DNA from: Oscillospiraceae bacterium
GTDB taxonomy: Bacteria > Bacillota > Clostridia > Oscillospirales > Ruminococcaceae
Assembly: GCA_020024185.1 (NCBI GenBank)
Contig: JAHHUD010000009.1
Location: 1 to 36,627, forward strand
Length of the DNA: 36,627 nucleotides
Direction: 5' to 3'
The notes beneath the pieces were generated by a model. That model was not told the DNA's origin. It ran no database searches and worked only from the letters and a program-made list of their open reading frames with translations. The translations under genes were made by a program, and so were the position numbers. Shown piece by piece: positions 17,496 through 27,449 of the stretch; position 1 is the stretch's first letter; each line of letters opens with the position of its first letter.

Positions 17496-19862
17496 ATGGC
17501 TATCTGTAAAGAGATGCCTTGGATAAAATATATGATACAATATTACAAAGAACCTATTGGTTGGATTTTGGAAAATGATACATTTAACAGTCAAACTCTG
17601 CCAAAATTTGAAACAATTTTTGCCCAAAGTAATGGTTATATGGGTGTTCGTGCTGCATTAGAAGAACGCTATGTCAATGAAACACGTAATGCATTTGTAA
17701 CCGGTACATTCAACTGTGCCGATTATACAGAGGTTACAGAACTCCCAAATCTTCCTGATGTAACACAAATGGAACTGTTTATAGATAATGAAAGATTTAG
17801 TTTGGATTATGGCTCAGTAAATAATTACAGTCATAGATTAAATCTTAAAAATGCCGAAGTAACCCGTGAGGTAGAGTGGACTTCTTCAAACGGAAAGACA
17901 CTGAAAATATGTTTTGGACGTATTGTTTCCTTGGCTGATGAGCATTTAGTCGCATCGTACATGGAAGTTACACCTATAAATGATGACATTGCAATTAATA
18001 TAAACAGTGGCATTAACGGTCGTGTCAGCAATACAGGTTCACAACATTTAACGGAAGGTGAAAGACGTCTTTTAAACGGAAAAATATTGCGTTTAGTTAC
18101 CGAAACAACGCAGTCAAAAGTGCAGATAGCTGTACACTGTGTTCATAAGGTAATGGGAGCTAATTTAGATTTTTTACCAATAATGAGCCGTCGTACATTT
18201 ACAGCTTCATATAAAGGAGAAATATGTAAAGGTAATACTTTACGTATTGAAAAGATATCTTGTTACCATACAAGCAGAGACATAGAATCGGATAATTCGG
18301 TAAATGATGTTTGTAAACGTGGTGAAGAATGTATTGACAAAGCATTTGAAGAAGGCTATGAAAAAATTGCCAGTTTAAGTGCAAATGCTTGGGATAAGTA
18401 TTGGCAAATTCATGATATGCAAATTGATAGTATAGATTCATATGATCAACTTGCAATGCGATATGCACTATATCAGTTAAATGGTATGGTAAAACGTAAT
18501 GATAATCGTGTTGGTATTGGTGCAAAGGCACTGACAGGTGAAGGCTATAAGGGACATTCATTTTGGGATACGGAGATGTTTATTTTACCTCACTATCAAT
18601 ATACCGATCCAGATACAGCGCGCACATTGTTGGAATATCGCTGGAAATCTTTATCCGGTGCCAGAAAAAAAGCAGAAAGTAATAATTTTAAAGGTGCTAT
18701 GTATCCTTGGGAGAGTGCATGGCTAGATGATGGAGAAGTAACACCATTATGGGGTGCAGCAGATATAAACACAGGTAAAAGTACACCAATACTTACAGGT
18801 ATGATTGAACATCATATAACAGCAGATGTGGCTTGGTCTGTATGGCAGTACTATAAATCAACAGGTGATGATGATTTTATGGCTCGCTGTGGCTGTGAGA
18901 TTTTACTTGATACTGCACGTTACTGGATTAGTCGTGCAAATTATAATGAAAAATTAGACAGATATGAAATTTTGGATGTAATAGGTCCTGATGAATATAA
19001 AGAGCATGTAAATAATAATGCTTATACTAACTATATTGCTTATGAAAATCTTAACTTTGCACGTCAAGTACTAGATATTATGCCTAAAAAATGGAAAGAA
19101 ACATTAGAGCATCTTATAAAAGAATTAGATATTAACGATTTGGCAGAACATATAGATGATGTTATGGCAAAATGGTATTTACCAAAGCCAAACAGTGATG
19201 ATATACTTCCGCAAAATGATGAATATTTAAATCTAAAAGAAATTGATTTATCAAAATATAAGTATGAAAGCGGAGTATCTAGCATATTTAATGATTTCGG
19301 ACCTGAAGAAATAAATAATATTATGGTTTCTAAGCAAGCTGATACTGTTATGTTAATGTGTATTATGAGTGATAAATTTTCCGAGGAAGTATGCGGTAAA
19401 AATTTCAATTTTTATGAGGCACATACTCTTCATGATTCTTCATTAAGCTATGGTACACATGGACTATTGGCAAGTCGTTTGGGACGTACAGAACTTGCAT
19501 ATACTATGTTCTGCCATGCACGTGATATAGATATAGGTCAAAATATGAAATCTTCCGATGAAGGTATTCATAGTGCATCTATGGGTGGATTGTGGCAGTG
19601 TGCCACATTTGGTTTTGCAGGACTGTATCAGGTAGAGGATAAGCTATATATTTCTCCAAAACTTCCAAAAGAGTGGTGTCGTCTTGCATTCCGATTTGTA
19701 TGGCAAGGCTGCCCTGTCTTCTTTGAGACAACACATAATTACACTGAACTTCAAAATATAGGTGATAAAACAGTTGAACTTTACTTTGAAGGAAAAGTTA
19801 CAAAGCTTGCACCAAACGAAAAAATAAGATATACATCGGAAAGGACAAATTATGAAATTTGA
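17496..19862 (+). CDS. GH65 alpha-glucoside phosphorylase (kojibiose/trehalose/maltose type)
   Basis: A 788-residue inverting phosphorylase that splits an alpha-glucosyl disaccharide with phosphate into beta-glucose-1-phosphate and a sugar. The catalytic acid is Glu500 in GPDEYKEHVNNNAYTN. The phosphate-binding region is SSDEGIHSASMGGLWQ. The MYPWESAW segment and the HHITADVAWSVWQYY stretch look more like kojibiose or trehalose phosphorylases than maltose phosphorylases, but exact specificity cannot be read. The start is uncertain: ATG 17496 is only 2 bases from AGAAGG, and ATG 17514 or 17532 are alternatives. It overlaps the mutase gene by 11 bases, so the two products are coupled. Confidence 0.93.
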   Translation: MAICKEMPWIKYMIQYYKEPIGWILENDTFNSQTLPKFETIFAQSNGYMGVRAALEERYVNETRNAFVTGTFNCADYTEVTELPNLPDVTQMELFIDNERFSLDYGSVNNYSHRLNLKNAEVTREVEWTSSNGKTLKICFGRIVSLADEHLVASYMEVTPINDDIAININSGINGRVSNTGSQHLTEGERRLLNGKILRLVTETTQSKVQIAVHCVHKVMGANLDFLPIMSRRTFTASYKGEICKGNTLRIEKISCYHTSRDIESDNSVNDVCKRGEECIDKAFEEGYEKIASLSANAWDKYWQIHDMQIDSIDSYDQLAMRYALYQLNGMVKRNDNRVGIGAKALTGEGYKGHSFWDTEMFILPHYQYTDPDTARTLLEYRWKSLSGARKKAESNNFKGAMYPWESAWLDDGEVTPLWGAADINTGKSTPILTGMIEHHITADVAWSVWQYYKSTGDDDFMARCGCEILLDTARYWISRANYNEKLDRYEILDVIGPDEYKEHVNNNAYTNYIAYENLNFARQVLDIMPKKWKETLEHLIKELDINDLAEHIDDVMAKWYLPKPNSDDILPQNDEYLNLKEIDLSKYKYESGVSSIFNDFGPEEINNIMVSKQADTVMLMCIMSDKFSEEVCGKNFNFYEAHTLHDSSLSYGTHGLLASRLGRTELAYTMFCHARDIDIGQNMKSSDEGIHSASMGGLWQCATFGFAGLYQVEDKLYISPKLPKEWCRLAFRFVWQGCPVFFETTHNYTELQNIGDKTVELYFEGKVTKLAPNEKIRYTSERTNYEI

Positions 19863-20493
19863 TGCTATAATTTTTGATTTAGACGGTGTTATATGTACAA
19901 CCGATAATTTACACTATCAAGCTTGGAAAAAACTAAGCGATAGAGAAAATATATATTTTGATGAAACAATTAATCAAAGACTACGTGGTGTCAGCCGAAT
20001 GGAAAGCCTTGATATTATCCTTGAAAAAGCTGACAGAGTATATACCGATAAAGAAAAAACTGAAATGGCAAATTATAAAAACGATGAGTATAGAGAGCTT
20101 TTAAACACACTTACTCCAACTGATTTGTCAAGTGAAGTAAAAGACACACTTGACAAATTACGCAAAATGAATATAAAGCTTGCTATTGGTTCTTCGAGCA
20201 AAAACACGAAGCTTATTTTGGAAAAATTGGGTTTAAAAAACTTTTTTGATGCAGTAGCAGACGGAAATGATATTACAAAATCAAAACCTGATCCTGAAGT
20301 ATTTTTACTTGCAGCAAAAAGAATAGATAAAGAGCCTAAACAATGTCTTGTTGTGGAAGACGCAGATGCAGGAATTTTGGCAGCATTACAAGGCGGCTTT
20401 TCTTCTGCCGGTATGGGTATAGCTTACTCAAATGCAAATGCAACTTACTCTATTAAAACTTTCTCCGATTTACTTAATATTATTTCAGATTGA
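19852..20493 (+). CDS. pgmB: Beta-phosphoglucomutase
   Basis: A 213-residue HAD-family enzyme that turns beta-glucose-1-phosphate into glucose-6-phosphate. HAD motif I is FDLDGVI, with nucleophile Asp9 and acid/base Asp11. Motif II is in GSSSKNT, and motifs III and IV in SKPDPEVFL and VVEDADAGI. Length and cap domain fit the family. The overlap with the GH65 gene matches its function: it takes the phosphorylase product straight into glycolysis and saves one ATP per glucose. Confidence 0.95.
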   Translation: MKFDAIIFDLDGVICTTDNLHYQAWKKLSDRENIYFDETINQRLRGVSRMESLDIILEKADRVYTDKEKTEMANYKNDEYRELLNTLTPTDLSSEVKDTLDKLRKMNIKLAIGSSSKNTKLILEKLGLKNFFDAVADGNDITKSKPDPEVFLLAAKRIDKEPKQCLVVEDADAGILAALQGGFSSAGMGIAYSNANATYSIKTFSDLLNIISD

Positions 20494-20508
20494 TTATAAA
20501 TATAAAAA

Positions 20509-20545
20509 AATCCCCACATATTACATATAGTTTTATGTGGGGATT
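20509..20545 (-). terminator. Strong hairpin after the mutase gene
   Basis: AATCCCCACATA pairs with TATGTGGGGATT. The T-run is on the minus strand side (seven A before it on the plus strand), while the plus strand has no U tract. On plus-strand mRNA it probably acts as a 3' stability structure or weak attenuator. Confidence 0.5.
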
Positions 20546-20595
20546 AAGTAAATAGAGATATTTTTATTCACTATATATTGGAAAGGATGAAGAAA

Positions 20596-22290
20596 ATGCC
20601 ATCGACACAATGGTGGAAATCGGGTGCAGTATATCAGATATACCCAAAAAGTTTTTATGATTCAGACGGTGATGGTATAGGTGATATTAACGGAATACAT
20701 CAAAAGTTAGATTACATACATAAACTTGGTGTATCAGCAATTTGGATTACTCCATTTTATCCGTCGGGAGGATATGACAATGGGTATGATGTAAGTAATT
20801 ATTGTGATGTAGATAGTGTATATGGTATAATAGATGACTTTGATAGTTTAGTACTTGCTGCACATAGTAGAAATATACGTGTAATTATTGATATGGTTTT
20901 TAATCATACGGCATCAAATCATCCTTGGTTTTTGGAGAGTCGTTCTGATAAAACCAGTGATAAAAGGGATTATTATATTTGGCGAGATGAAAACTGTGGA
21001 CATGAACCTAATAATTGGGGAGCTCTCTTTGGTGGACCAGCTTGGACAAAAGACGAAAACAGTGGTCAATATTATTTGCATTTATTTAGTCCCGAACAAC
21101 CGGATTTAAACTGGGAAAATGATGAAGTTCGCAAATCATTATATAATGTTTTGAAATGGTGGATAAATCATGGCGTTGATGGCTTTCGATTTGATGTTAT
21201 AAGTTTAATTTCAAAAGATCCAAACCTACCTGATGGTGTAATTGAAAGCGGACACAGCTATGGCAATTCACGTCCGTTTGTTGCCAATGGTCCAAAGGTA
21301 CATACTTATTTAAAAGAACTTCGTCAGCACATAAACGATAAAATGTGTGTAGGAGAGGCTTCCGATGTAACTATTGATGAAGCACTAAAATATGCATCAA
21401 TAGATGAGAGTGAATTGAGTATGGTATTTCAGTTTGAACATATGGATTTAGACGGCGGAGAAAGCTTTAAGTGGAATGACAGAGTAATTTCGCATAAAGA
21501 GCTGAAAGAAGTATTATATCGTTGGCAAATAGAACTATCAGGAAAAGCATGGAATGCACTATTTTGGTGTAATCACGATCAACCCAGAATAGTATCAAGG
21601 CTTGGTAAAGAAACAGGAGAATTATGGGAATGTAGTGCAAAAATGCTTGGTGCGGCACTCCATTTAATGCAAGGTACTCCATATATATTTCAGGGCGAAG
21701 AACTTGGTATGACTAATTATCCATTTACCTCTTTTGATGAATTACAAGATCCAGAGAGTAAAAATGCGTACATTGAATACACAGAAAATGGAATGTTTAC
21801 TCATGGGCAAATGATGAACTATATTTGTAAAAAAGCCAGAGATAATGCAAGAACACCTATGCAGTGGAATAACGAAAAAAACGCAGGATTTTCTATTGGA
21901 ACTCCATGGATGCCTGTAAATCCAAACTATACTTATATTAATGCACAGAAACAAATAGATGATAAACATTCAATATTTAATTTTTACCGTGATATTATTG
22001 CTTTGCGTAAAACATATTCTTGCTTGGTATTAGGTAGCTTTGTTCCAATAGAACCTGTAAATGATTCTATTTTTGCATATATTCGCAAAGATGGTGAAAA
22101 TGAAATTTTAGTTGTATGCAATTTTGCTAATGAATCCTTACAATGCTATGAAATAATAAAATACCTTAAAAATTCTAAACAATTATTATCCAATATCTAT
22201 TATAATAATAAAATATTATCTGGAATATTGGCACCATATCAAAGTGACGTTTGGTTATTAAACAAAAATGAGGGAGAAGAAAGTCTCTGA
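20596..22290 (+). CDS. GH13 alpha-glucosidase (oligo-1,6-glucosidase/trehalose-6-P hydrolase group)
   Basis: A 564-residue alpha-amylase-family enzyme with nucleophile Asp200 (FRFDVISLIS), acid/base Glu254 (GEASD) and Asp328 (NHDQPR). QPDLNWEN is the region V signature of the GH13_31/29 group, and the NNWGALFGG loop is shared by oligo-1,6-glucosidases and TreC. The true start is ATG 20596, with GGAAAGGA 8 bases upstream; the frame from TTG 20578 includes that site. No signal peptide, so it works in the cytoplasm on imported sugar. It likely removes glucose from short alpha-linked oligosaccharides. Choice between disaccharide and phosphorylated substrate is open; no PTS gene nearby makes the non-phosphorylated kind more likely. 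Confidence 0.92.
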   Translation: MPSTQWWKSGAVYQIYPKSFYDSDGDGIGDINGIHQKLDYIHKLGVSAIWITPFYPSGGYDNGYDVSNYCDVDSVYGIIDDFDSLVLAAHSRNIRVIIDMVFNHTASNHPWFLESRSDKTSDKRDYYIWRDENCGHEPNNWGALFGGPAWTKDENSGQYYLHLFSPEQPDLNWENDEVRKSLYNVLKWWINHGVDGFRFDVISLISKDPNLPDGVIESGHSYGNSRPFVANGPKVHTYLKELRQHINDKMCVGEASDVTIDEALKYASIDESELSMVFQFEHMDLDGGESFKWNDRVISHKELKEVLYRWQIELSGKAWNALFWCNHDQPRIVSRLGKETGELWECSAKMLGAALHLMQGTPYIFQGEELGMTNYPFTSFDELQDPESKNAYIEYTENGMFTHGQMMNYICKKARDNARTPMQWNNEKNAGFSIGTPWMPVNPNYTYINAQKQIDDKHSIFNFYRDIIALRKTYSCLVLGSFVPIEPVNDSIFAYIRKDGENEILVVCNFANESLQCYEIIKYLKNSKQLLSNIYYNNKILSGILAPYQSDVWLLNKNEGEESL

Positions 22291-22398
22291 ACTTTTGTAG
22301 CCAATTTGATTGTACATAATTTAGTTTTAAAACTCAAAAATGCTTTTAATATAAAAAGTTAATATTATTAATACAAATTTTTATTAGTGGAGGTTTTT

Positions 22399-24069
22399 AT
22401 GCAACAAAAATGGTGGCATGGAAAAACAGCTTACCAAATTTACCCAAAAAGCTTTTGTGACAGCAATGGTGATGGTATAGGTGATTTACAGGGAATTATA
22501 AGCAAGCTCGATTACTTAAAAGAACTCGGGGTTGATATTATTTGGATTTCTCCTATTTATTGTTCACCTATGGCTGACCAGGGATATGATATTTCAAATT
22601 ATTACAATATTGATCCTATTTTTGGAACAATGGACGATATGGATAAACTTTTGGCAGAGGCAAAAAAGCGAGAGATGTATATTGTCATGGATTTGGTTGT
22701 AAATCATTGTTCAGATGAACATGAATGGTTTAAAAAGGCTTGTGAAGATCCGGACGGAAAATACGGAAAATATTTTTACATAGAAAAATGTAAAGAGGGT
22801 GAGCCTTTACCTTGTAATTGGCGAAGTTATTTTAATGGCAGTGTATGGGAGAAATTACCTAATTATAATGATAGAGTTTATTTGCACCTATTCCATAAAA
22901 AACAACCTGATTTAAATTGGGAAAATCCTGAACTACGCCAAGAGATATATAAAATGATTAATTGGTGGTTGGATAAAGGTTTAGCCGGATTTAGAATAGA
23001 TGCAATAGTTAATATAAAGAAAGAACTACCATTTAAAAATTATCCTGCTGATAGAGATGACGGTCTTTGCTCTGTTGACAGAATGCTTGAAAATGCTAAT
23101 GGCCTGCACGATTTTTTAGCCGAAATGGCAAGAGAAACATTTAATAAATATGATGCCTTTACTGTTGGTGAAGTGTTTAATGATAAACCTGGTGAACTGC
23201 CACTTTATATAGGTGAAAATGGTTATTTTTCCACAATGTTTGACTTTGATGAAAAACTAATTAATGTAAGCAGTGACGGTTGGTATGCACAGCAACCTGT
23301 TACCCCTGAGCAATATAAGGCAACTGTATTTGCTTGCCAAGAGAAAGTAGAGGGAAACGGTTTTATTTCTAATATCATTGAAAATCATGATCAACCCAGA
23401 GGAGTATCTCACTATATACCAAAAAGCGAGTGTACTGAAACAAGCAAAAAAATGTTGGGTGGACTCAATTTTATGTTAAAGGGACTGCCGTTTATCTATC
23501 AAGGACAGGAAATAGGAATGGAAAATGTTTCTTATAACAGTATTGATGAGGTAGACGATATATCAACACTTGGAGAGTACAAAACTGCATTGGCAGCAGG
23601 ACTCACACCAGAAGATGCACTTTCCGCAGTTATGCATTTTTCCAGAGATAATGCACGTACACCAATGCAATGGAATTCAAATACAAATGCTGGTTTTACT
23701 ACTGGAAAACCATGGCTTACATTAAATTCAAACTATACTGAAATTAATGTTGATGAACAGAAAAAAAGAGATAATTCAATATGGCATTTTTATCATGAGC
23801 TTATTAATTTGCGTAGAAGTGAAGAATACTGTGAAACAGTTATTTATGGTACAACTATTCCATATCTAAAAGAACAAAAAAATTTAATGGCATACTACCG
23901 CAAAGGTAAACAAACCTTGCTTGTAATTGGAAATTACCAAAACCAAGCTCAACAAGTTAGCTTGCCAAGTAAAATTCAAAAAGTTCTGATAAATAATTTG
24001 GACTGCTTACACTCTAACGAAAATAAACTTTTATTACAAGGATATCAATTCGTTGTAATTGAATTATAA
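22399..24069 (+). CDS. GH13 alpha-1,6-glucosidase (DexB/isomaltase-like)
   Basis: A 556-residue cytoplasmic GH13_31-type enzyme with Asp201 (FRIDAIVNI), Glu258 (VGEVF) and Asp331 (NHDQPRG). YCSPMADQGYDISNY and PCNWRSYFNGSVWE match glucan-1,6-alpha-glucosidases and isomaltases. ATG 22399 has GTGGAGG just upstream; GTG 22387 lies in that site. It is a distinct paralogue of the gene before it, which suggests the cluster handles more than one linkage or chain length, for example isomalto-oligosaccharides along with kojibiose- or nigerose-type sugars. Confidence 0.92.
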   Translation: MQQKWWHGKTAYQIYPKSFCDSNGDGIGDLQGIISKLDYLKELGVDIIWISPIYCSPMADQGYDISNYYNIDPIFGTMDDMDKLLAEAKKREMYIVMDLVVNHCSDEHEWFKKACEDPDGKYGKYFYIEKCKEGEPLPCNWRSYFNGSVWEKLPNYNDRVYLHLFHKKQPDLNWENPELRQEIYKMINWWLDKGLAGFRIDAIVNIKKELPFKNYPADRDDGLCSVDRMLENANGLHDFLAEMARETFNKYDAFTVGEVFNDKPGELPLYIGENGYFSTMFDFDEKLINVSSDGWYAQQPVTPEQYKATVFACQEKVEGNGFISNIIENHDQPRGVSHYIPKSECTETSKKMLGGLNFMLKGLPFIYQGQEIGMENVSYNSIDEVDDISTLGEYKTALAAGLTPEDALSAVMHFSRDNARTPMQWNSNTNAGFTTGKPWLTLNSNYTEINVDEQKKRDNSIWHFYHELINLRRSEEYCETVIYGTTIPYLKEQKNLMAYYRKGKQTLLVIGNYQNQAQQVSLPSKIQKVLINNLDCLHSNENKLLLQGYQFVVIEL

Positions 24070-24093
24070 AATTTATTTAGGAGGAACAAAAAT

Positions 24094-26472
24094 ATGACTG
24101 ATATTTGTCCTAATGAAAAAGCAATTGTACAGGGTGAGACATGGCGTATTACAGTACTTACATCATCACTTATTCGTTTGGAATACAGTAGTGTCGGACA
24201 ATTTACAGACCAAGCCACACAAATGGTAGCCAATCGCAATTTTATTACATCTACTTTTAGGGTAGACGAAAGTGACAGTTTAGTAGTGATAGTTACAGAA
24301 ACACTACGACTTACATACAACAAAAAGGCATTTTCTTCTACAGGGCTGAAAATTGATGTGTGTGGAAATAATAGTGCATATTCTGCTGTATGGCACTATG
24401 GAGATGAACCAAAAGACCTTGGCGGTACAGCTAGAACACTTGATGTGGCAGATGGGGCAATTGATTTAGAATATGGTATTTTATCAAAAGAAGGTTGGTC
24501 TATATTAAGCGATAAAGCCAGTATGCTAATGGCTGATGATGGTTTTATTACAGAACGTTCAGACCCTACCGCAGAAGATTTATATTTCTTTGGCTATGGC
24601 AGAGATTACATCACTTGTCTAAAAGATTTTTATAAACTTACAGGTTCTGTACCACTACTACCACGCTATGCCTTAGGAAATTGGTGGAGTCGTTACTATC
24701 GTTATACACAAAAATCTTATCTTGAACTAATGGATAGATTTATAAAAGAAAATATTCCATTTACAGTATCTGTGATAGATATGGATTGGCATATTACCGA
24801 TGTAGACCCTAAGTATGGAACAGGGTGGACAGGATATACATGGAACAAAGATTTATTCCCAAACCCAAAATTATTTTTACAAGAACTTAAAAACAGAGGA
24901 CTTAAAACGACATTAAATGTTCATCCTGCGGACGGAGTACGTGGATTTGAAGATTGCTATAAAGCCTTTGCTGAGTTTATGAATGTTGATACAATAAACG
25001 AAGATCCTGTAACATTTCAGCCTGCGAACCGTAAATTTATGGAGGGATATTTTAATTTGGTACATCATCCACTTGAAGATGAAGGTGTAGATTTTTGGTG
25101 GATTGATTGGCAGCAAGGCAATAATTGCGGTGTAGAAGGCTTAGATCCACTGTGGATGTTAAATCATTTTCACTATCTTGATAACTGTCGTAATGGTAAT
25201 CGTGGATTAATATTTTCAAGATATGCAGGACCCGGAAGTCACCGATATCCTGTTGGTTTTTCCGGCGATACTATTGTCTCATGGAAATCACTTGATTTTC
25301 AACCATATTTTACCGCTACCGCATCAAACATAGGATATGGCTGGTGGAGTCATGATATTGGCGGTCATATGTGTGGAACAAAAGATGATGAAATGGCATT
25401 GCGTTGGCTACAATTTGGAACTTTTTCACCTATTCTTCGTCTACACAGTACAAACAGTGAATTTAATTCAAAAGAGCCATGGCAGTATAATTTAATTGTG
25501 GAAAATATTATGAAAGATTTTTTACGTTTGCGTCATAAACTAATTCCATATACTTATACTATGAATCGTAGAGCCAATGTGGACGGTGAACCTATTCTTG
25601 AGCCTATGTATTATTATCATCCAACCATCGAAGATGCATATAACGTCCCAAATCAATATTATTTTGGTTCTGAATTAATTGCTTGCCCAATAACTACACC
25701 TATAAATCGTCAAACAGGACAAGCATGTTTTTCAGCATGGTTGCCAAATGGCACTTGGATAGATTTCTTTACAGGAATGGTGTATGAAGGAGGACGAAGA
25801 TTGGATCTATATCGTTCACTTGATACAATACCTATTCTTGCAAAAGCCGGTGGTATAGTACCTATGGATAAACGTGATAGTGGAAATAAATATGATAATC
25901 CTGACACATTGGAAATACGTGTATTTGGCGGTGAAAATGGAACATTTTCTTTGTGGGAAGATGATGGAAAAGAATCAACGTATAATGAACAGCACTGGGC
26001 AGAAACAAAAATTAATTTTGTTTGGGGAAATAATGCGAAATTAATAATTAATTCGCCCAATGGAAATATAGATGTTTTGCCACAATCACGAGCTTATAAA
26101 ATATGTATTTATGGTTTATCTTCCAATGTCAATACAATGGTAACATCTGATGGTATTTTTTTGGATAATATAAAAACAAATTACCATAATAAAAATTCAT
26201 TTTTAGAAATAGATATTCCAAATATGCCAATTGACAGTACAATAACAATTACTTTAAATAATGCTACACTTTCAGACAATCAAGTTATTTCTAGAATATT
26301 TGACTTTTTAAATTTTGCTCAAATAGAATTTAACACTAAAACACAAATAATGTCAGTAATTCGTGAACTGGATAATAATAGATCTACATCTTGGATACTC
26401 AGTCAACTTGTTTCTATGTCTTTGAATAGCGAAATTTTAGGTGTGCTTACAGAAATTTTAACAGCATATTAA
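24094..26472 (+). CDS. GH31 alpha-glucosidase
   Basis: A 792-residue retaining glycosidase of family 31. The nucleophile is Asp338 in WWIDWQQG, a variant of the usual WXDMNE motif, and the acid/base is Asp392 in FSGDTIVSW. AGGAGG precedes the ATG. No signal peptide. It carries an extra helical tail of about 60 residues (from QVISRIFDFLNFAQ) beyond the usual beta-sandwich end. It is the last gene of the cluster and would trim non-reducing alpha-glucosyl residues. Alpha-xylosidase activity is a less likely alternative, given the glucose-directed neighbours. Confidence 0.92.
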   Translation: MTDICPNEKAIVQGETWRITVLTSSLIRLEYSSVGQFTDQATQMVANRNFITSTFRVDESDSLVVIVTETLRLTYNKKAFSSTGLKIDVCGNNSAYSAVWHYGDEPKDLGGTARTLDVADGAIDLEYGILSKEGWSILSDKASMLMADDGFITERSDPTAEDLYFFGYGRDYITCLKDFYKLTGSVPLLPRYALGNWWSRYYRYTQKSYLELMDRFIKENIPFTVSVIDMDWHITDVDPKYGTGWTGYTWNKDLFPNPKLFLQELKNRGLKTTLNVHPADGVRGFEDCYKAFAEFMNVDTINEDPVTFQPANRKFMEGYFNLVHHPLEDEGVDFWWIDWQQGNNCGVEGLDPLWMLNHFHYLDNCRNGNRGLIFSRYAGPGSHRYPVGFSGDTIVSWKSLDFQPYFTATASNIGYGWWSHDIGGHMCGTKDDEMALRWLQFGTFSPILRLHSTNSEFNSKEPWQYNLIVENIMKDFLRLRHKLIPYTYTMNRRANVDGEPILEPMYYYHPTIEDAYNVPNQYYFGSELIACPITTPINRQTGQACFSAWLPNGTWIDFFTGMVYEGGRRLDLYRSLDTIPILAKAGGIVPMDKRDSGNKYDNPDTLEIRVFGGENGTFSLWEDDGKESTYNEQHWAETKINFVWGNNAKLIINSPNGNIDVLPQSRAYKICIYGLSSNVNTMVTSDGIFLDNIKTNYHNKNSFLEIDIPNMPIDSTITITLNNATLSDNQVISRIFDFLNFAQIEFNTKTQIMSVIRELDNNRSTSWILSQLVSMSLNSEILGVLTEILTAY

Positions 26473-26615
26473 ACTTTTTTATTTTTTATCGTACACTGTA
26501 AACAATTACTTTACAAACATATATATTGTATATTTTTCTTAATTTTTAAATATATTTTATGTAAAAATTAAAGTATTGTTGATTTATATCATTATTTCAA
26601 TAATTTTCATATTAT

Positions 26616-26660
26616 AAATAAATGCAGTAATCTATAATAAGGATTGTTGCATTTATTTTT
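26616..26660 (+). terminator. Terminator of the sugar operon
   Basis: A 17-bp stem with two mismatches (26616-26632 with 26642-26658, 9-base loop) running into a T-rich tail, about 145 bases after the GH31 stop. Confidence 0.75.
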
Positions 26661-26730
26661 ATTATCCTCATGTCATAATAAAAGTAAAATCATAATAATT
26701 ATCTTACAAAATTTTATCTATACTTTTAAT

Positions 26731-26758
26731 TTTACATATAAATAGTATTTGATATAAT
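26731..26758 (+). promoter_or_regulatory. Promoter of a short transcript
   Basis: TTTACA (26731-26736), 16 bases, TATAAT (26753-26758), placed after the operon terminator with no coding frame directly behind it. Confidence 0.55.
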
Positions 26759-26764
26759 GTAAAT

Positions 26765-26838
26765 ATAAACAGTGTGTCCTCAAATTGTGTTACAAAAAGT
26801 AACTGCTAATATTTGGAGGGTTTGGCAGTTACTTTTTT
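26765..26838 (+). ncRNA. Putative small RNA of about 75 nt
   Basis: Transcription from the promoter at 26731 would meet an intrinsic terminator at 26794-26838 (AAAAAGTAACTGC with GCAGTTACTTTTT, 18-base loop). This bounds a short non-coding transcript. The GTGTGTCCTCAAATTGTGTTAC stretch at its start (split here as 26772-26793) resembles an IS256-type terminal repeat, so this may instead be a solo IS end with a terminator. Confidence 0.3.
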
Positions 26839-26906
26839 GTATTGCAACAAACAACCACTATCTTTGCTAGTGGATAAAAAGCTTTAGCTATGGTAGAAAA
26901 AAATAA

Positions 26907-26962
26907 CTCCTCGTAATAAAATAAAGTTAAGGTCTGCCAACCTAACAAAAAATTACGAGGAG
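26907..26962 (+). promoter_or_regulatory. IS200 leader stem that hides the Shine-Dalgarno site
   Basis: CTCCTCGTAAT (26907-26917) and ATTACGAGGAG (26952-26962) form a perfect 11-bp stem covering the GAGGAGG site of tnpA. In IS200 this structure represses transposase translation. Confidence 0.8.
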
Positions 26963-26971
26963 GTCCTAATA

Positions 26972-27449
26972 ATGAAAGAAAAGGACATATATAGTTTAGA
27001 ACATACAAAGTGAAGATGTCAATACCATGCAGTCTTTGCACCAAAATATAGAAAATTGGCAATATATTGTGAAATCAAAAAAGATATTGTTCAAATATTA
27101 AGAAAGTTGTGTGAACAAAAGGGAGTAGAAATAATAGAAGCAGAAGCTTGCCCAGACCATATACACATACTCATAACAATACCACCGAAATACAGTGTAG
27201 CACAAATAATGGGGTATCTTAAAGGAAAAAGCAGTTTAATGATATTTGACAGACATGCAAATTTAAAATATAAATATGGAAACAGATATTTTTGGGCAAG
27301 GGTGTATTATGTAGATACAGTAGGACGCAATAAAAAAACAAATACAGGAATACATAAGGAAACAATTAGAGGAAGATAAAATAGCAGACCAAATGAGTAT
27401 CAAAGAATATATAGACCCGTTTACGGGTAGCAAGGAAACAAAGGCATAA
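26972..27449 (+). pseudogene. tnpA: IS200 transposase TnpA, double mutant
   Basis: A Y1 HUH transposase that would be about 159 residues. From ATG 26972 the frame reads MKEKDIYSLEHTK, then TGA at 27011-27013 where the family has Trp (KWRCQYH). After the stop the protein continues with the HUH motif (CPDHIHILI) and the catalytic tyrosine in YYVDTVGRNKK. One extra base near 27335 then shifts the frame; the proper end (QEYIRKQLEEDKIADQ to SKETKA) ends at 27449. Two independent lesions mean it is dead unless complemented in trans. Confidence 0.85.

Noticed and set aside
18199..18561. Minus-strand 120-residue frame inside the GH65 gene
   Set aside because: It overlaps a well-conserved enzyme, is rich in His/Tyr from antisense codons and has no start signal.
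20509..20545. Operon-ending terminator after the mutase gene
   Set aside because: There is no U tract on the plus strand, and the sugar genes continue in the same direction 50 bases later, so a full stop is unlikely.
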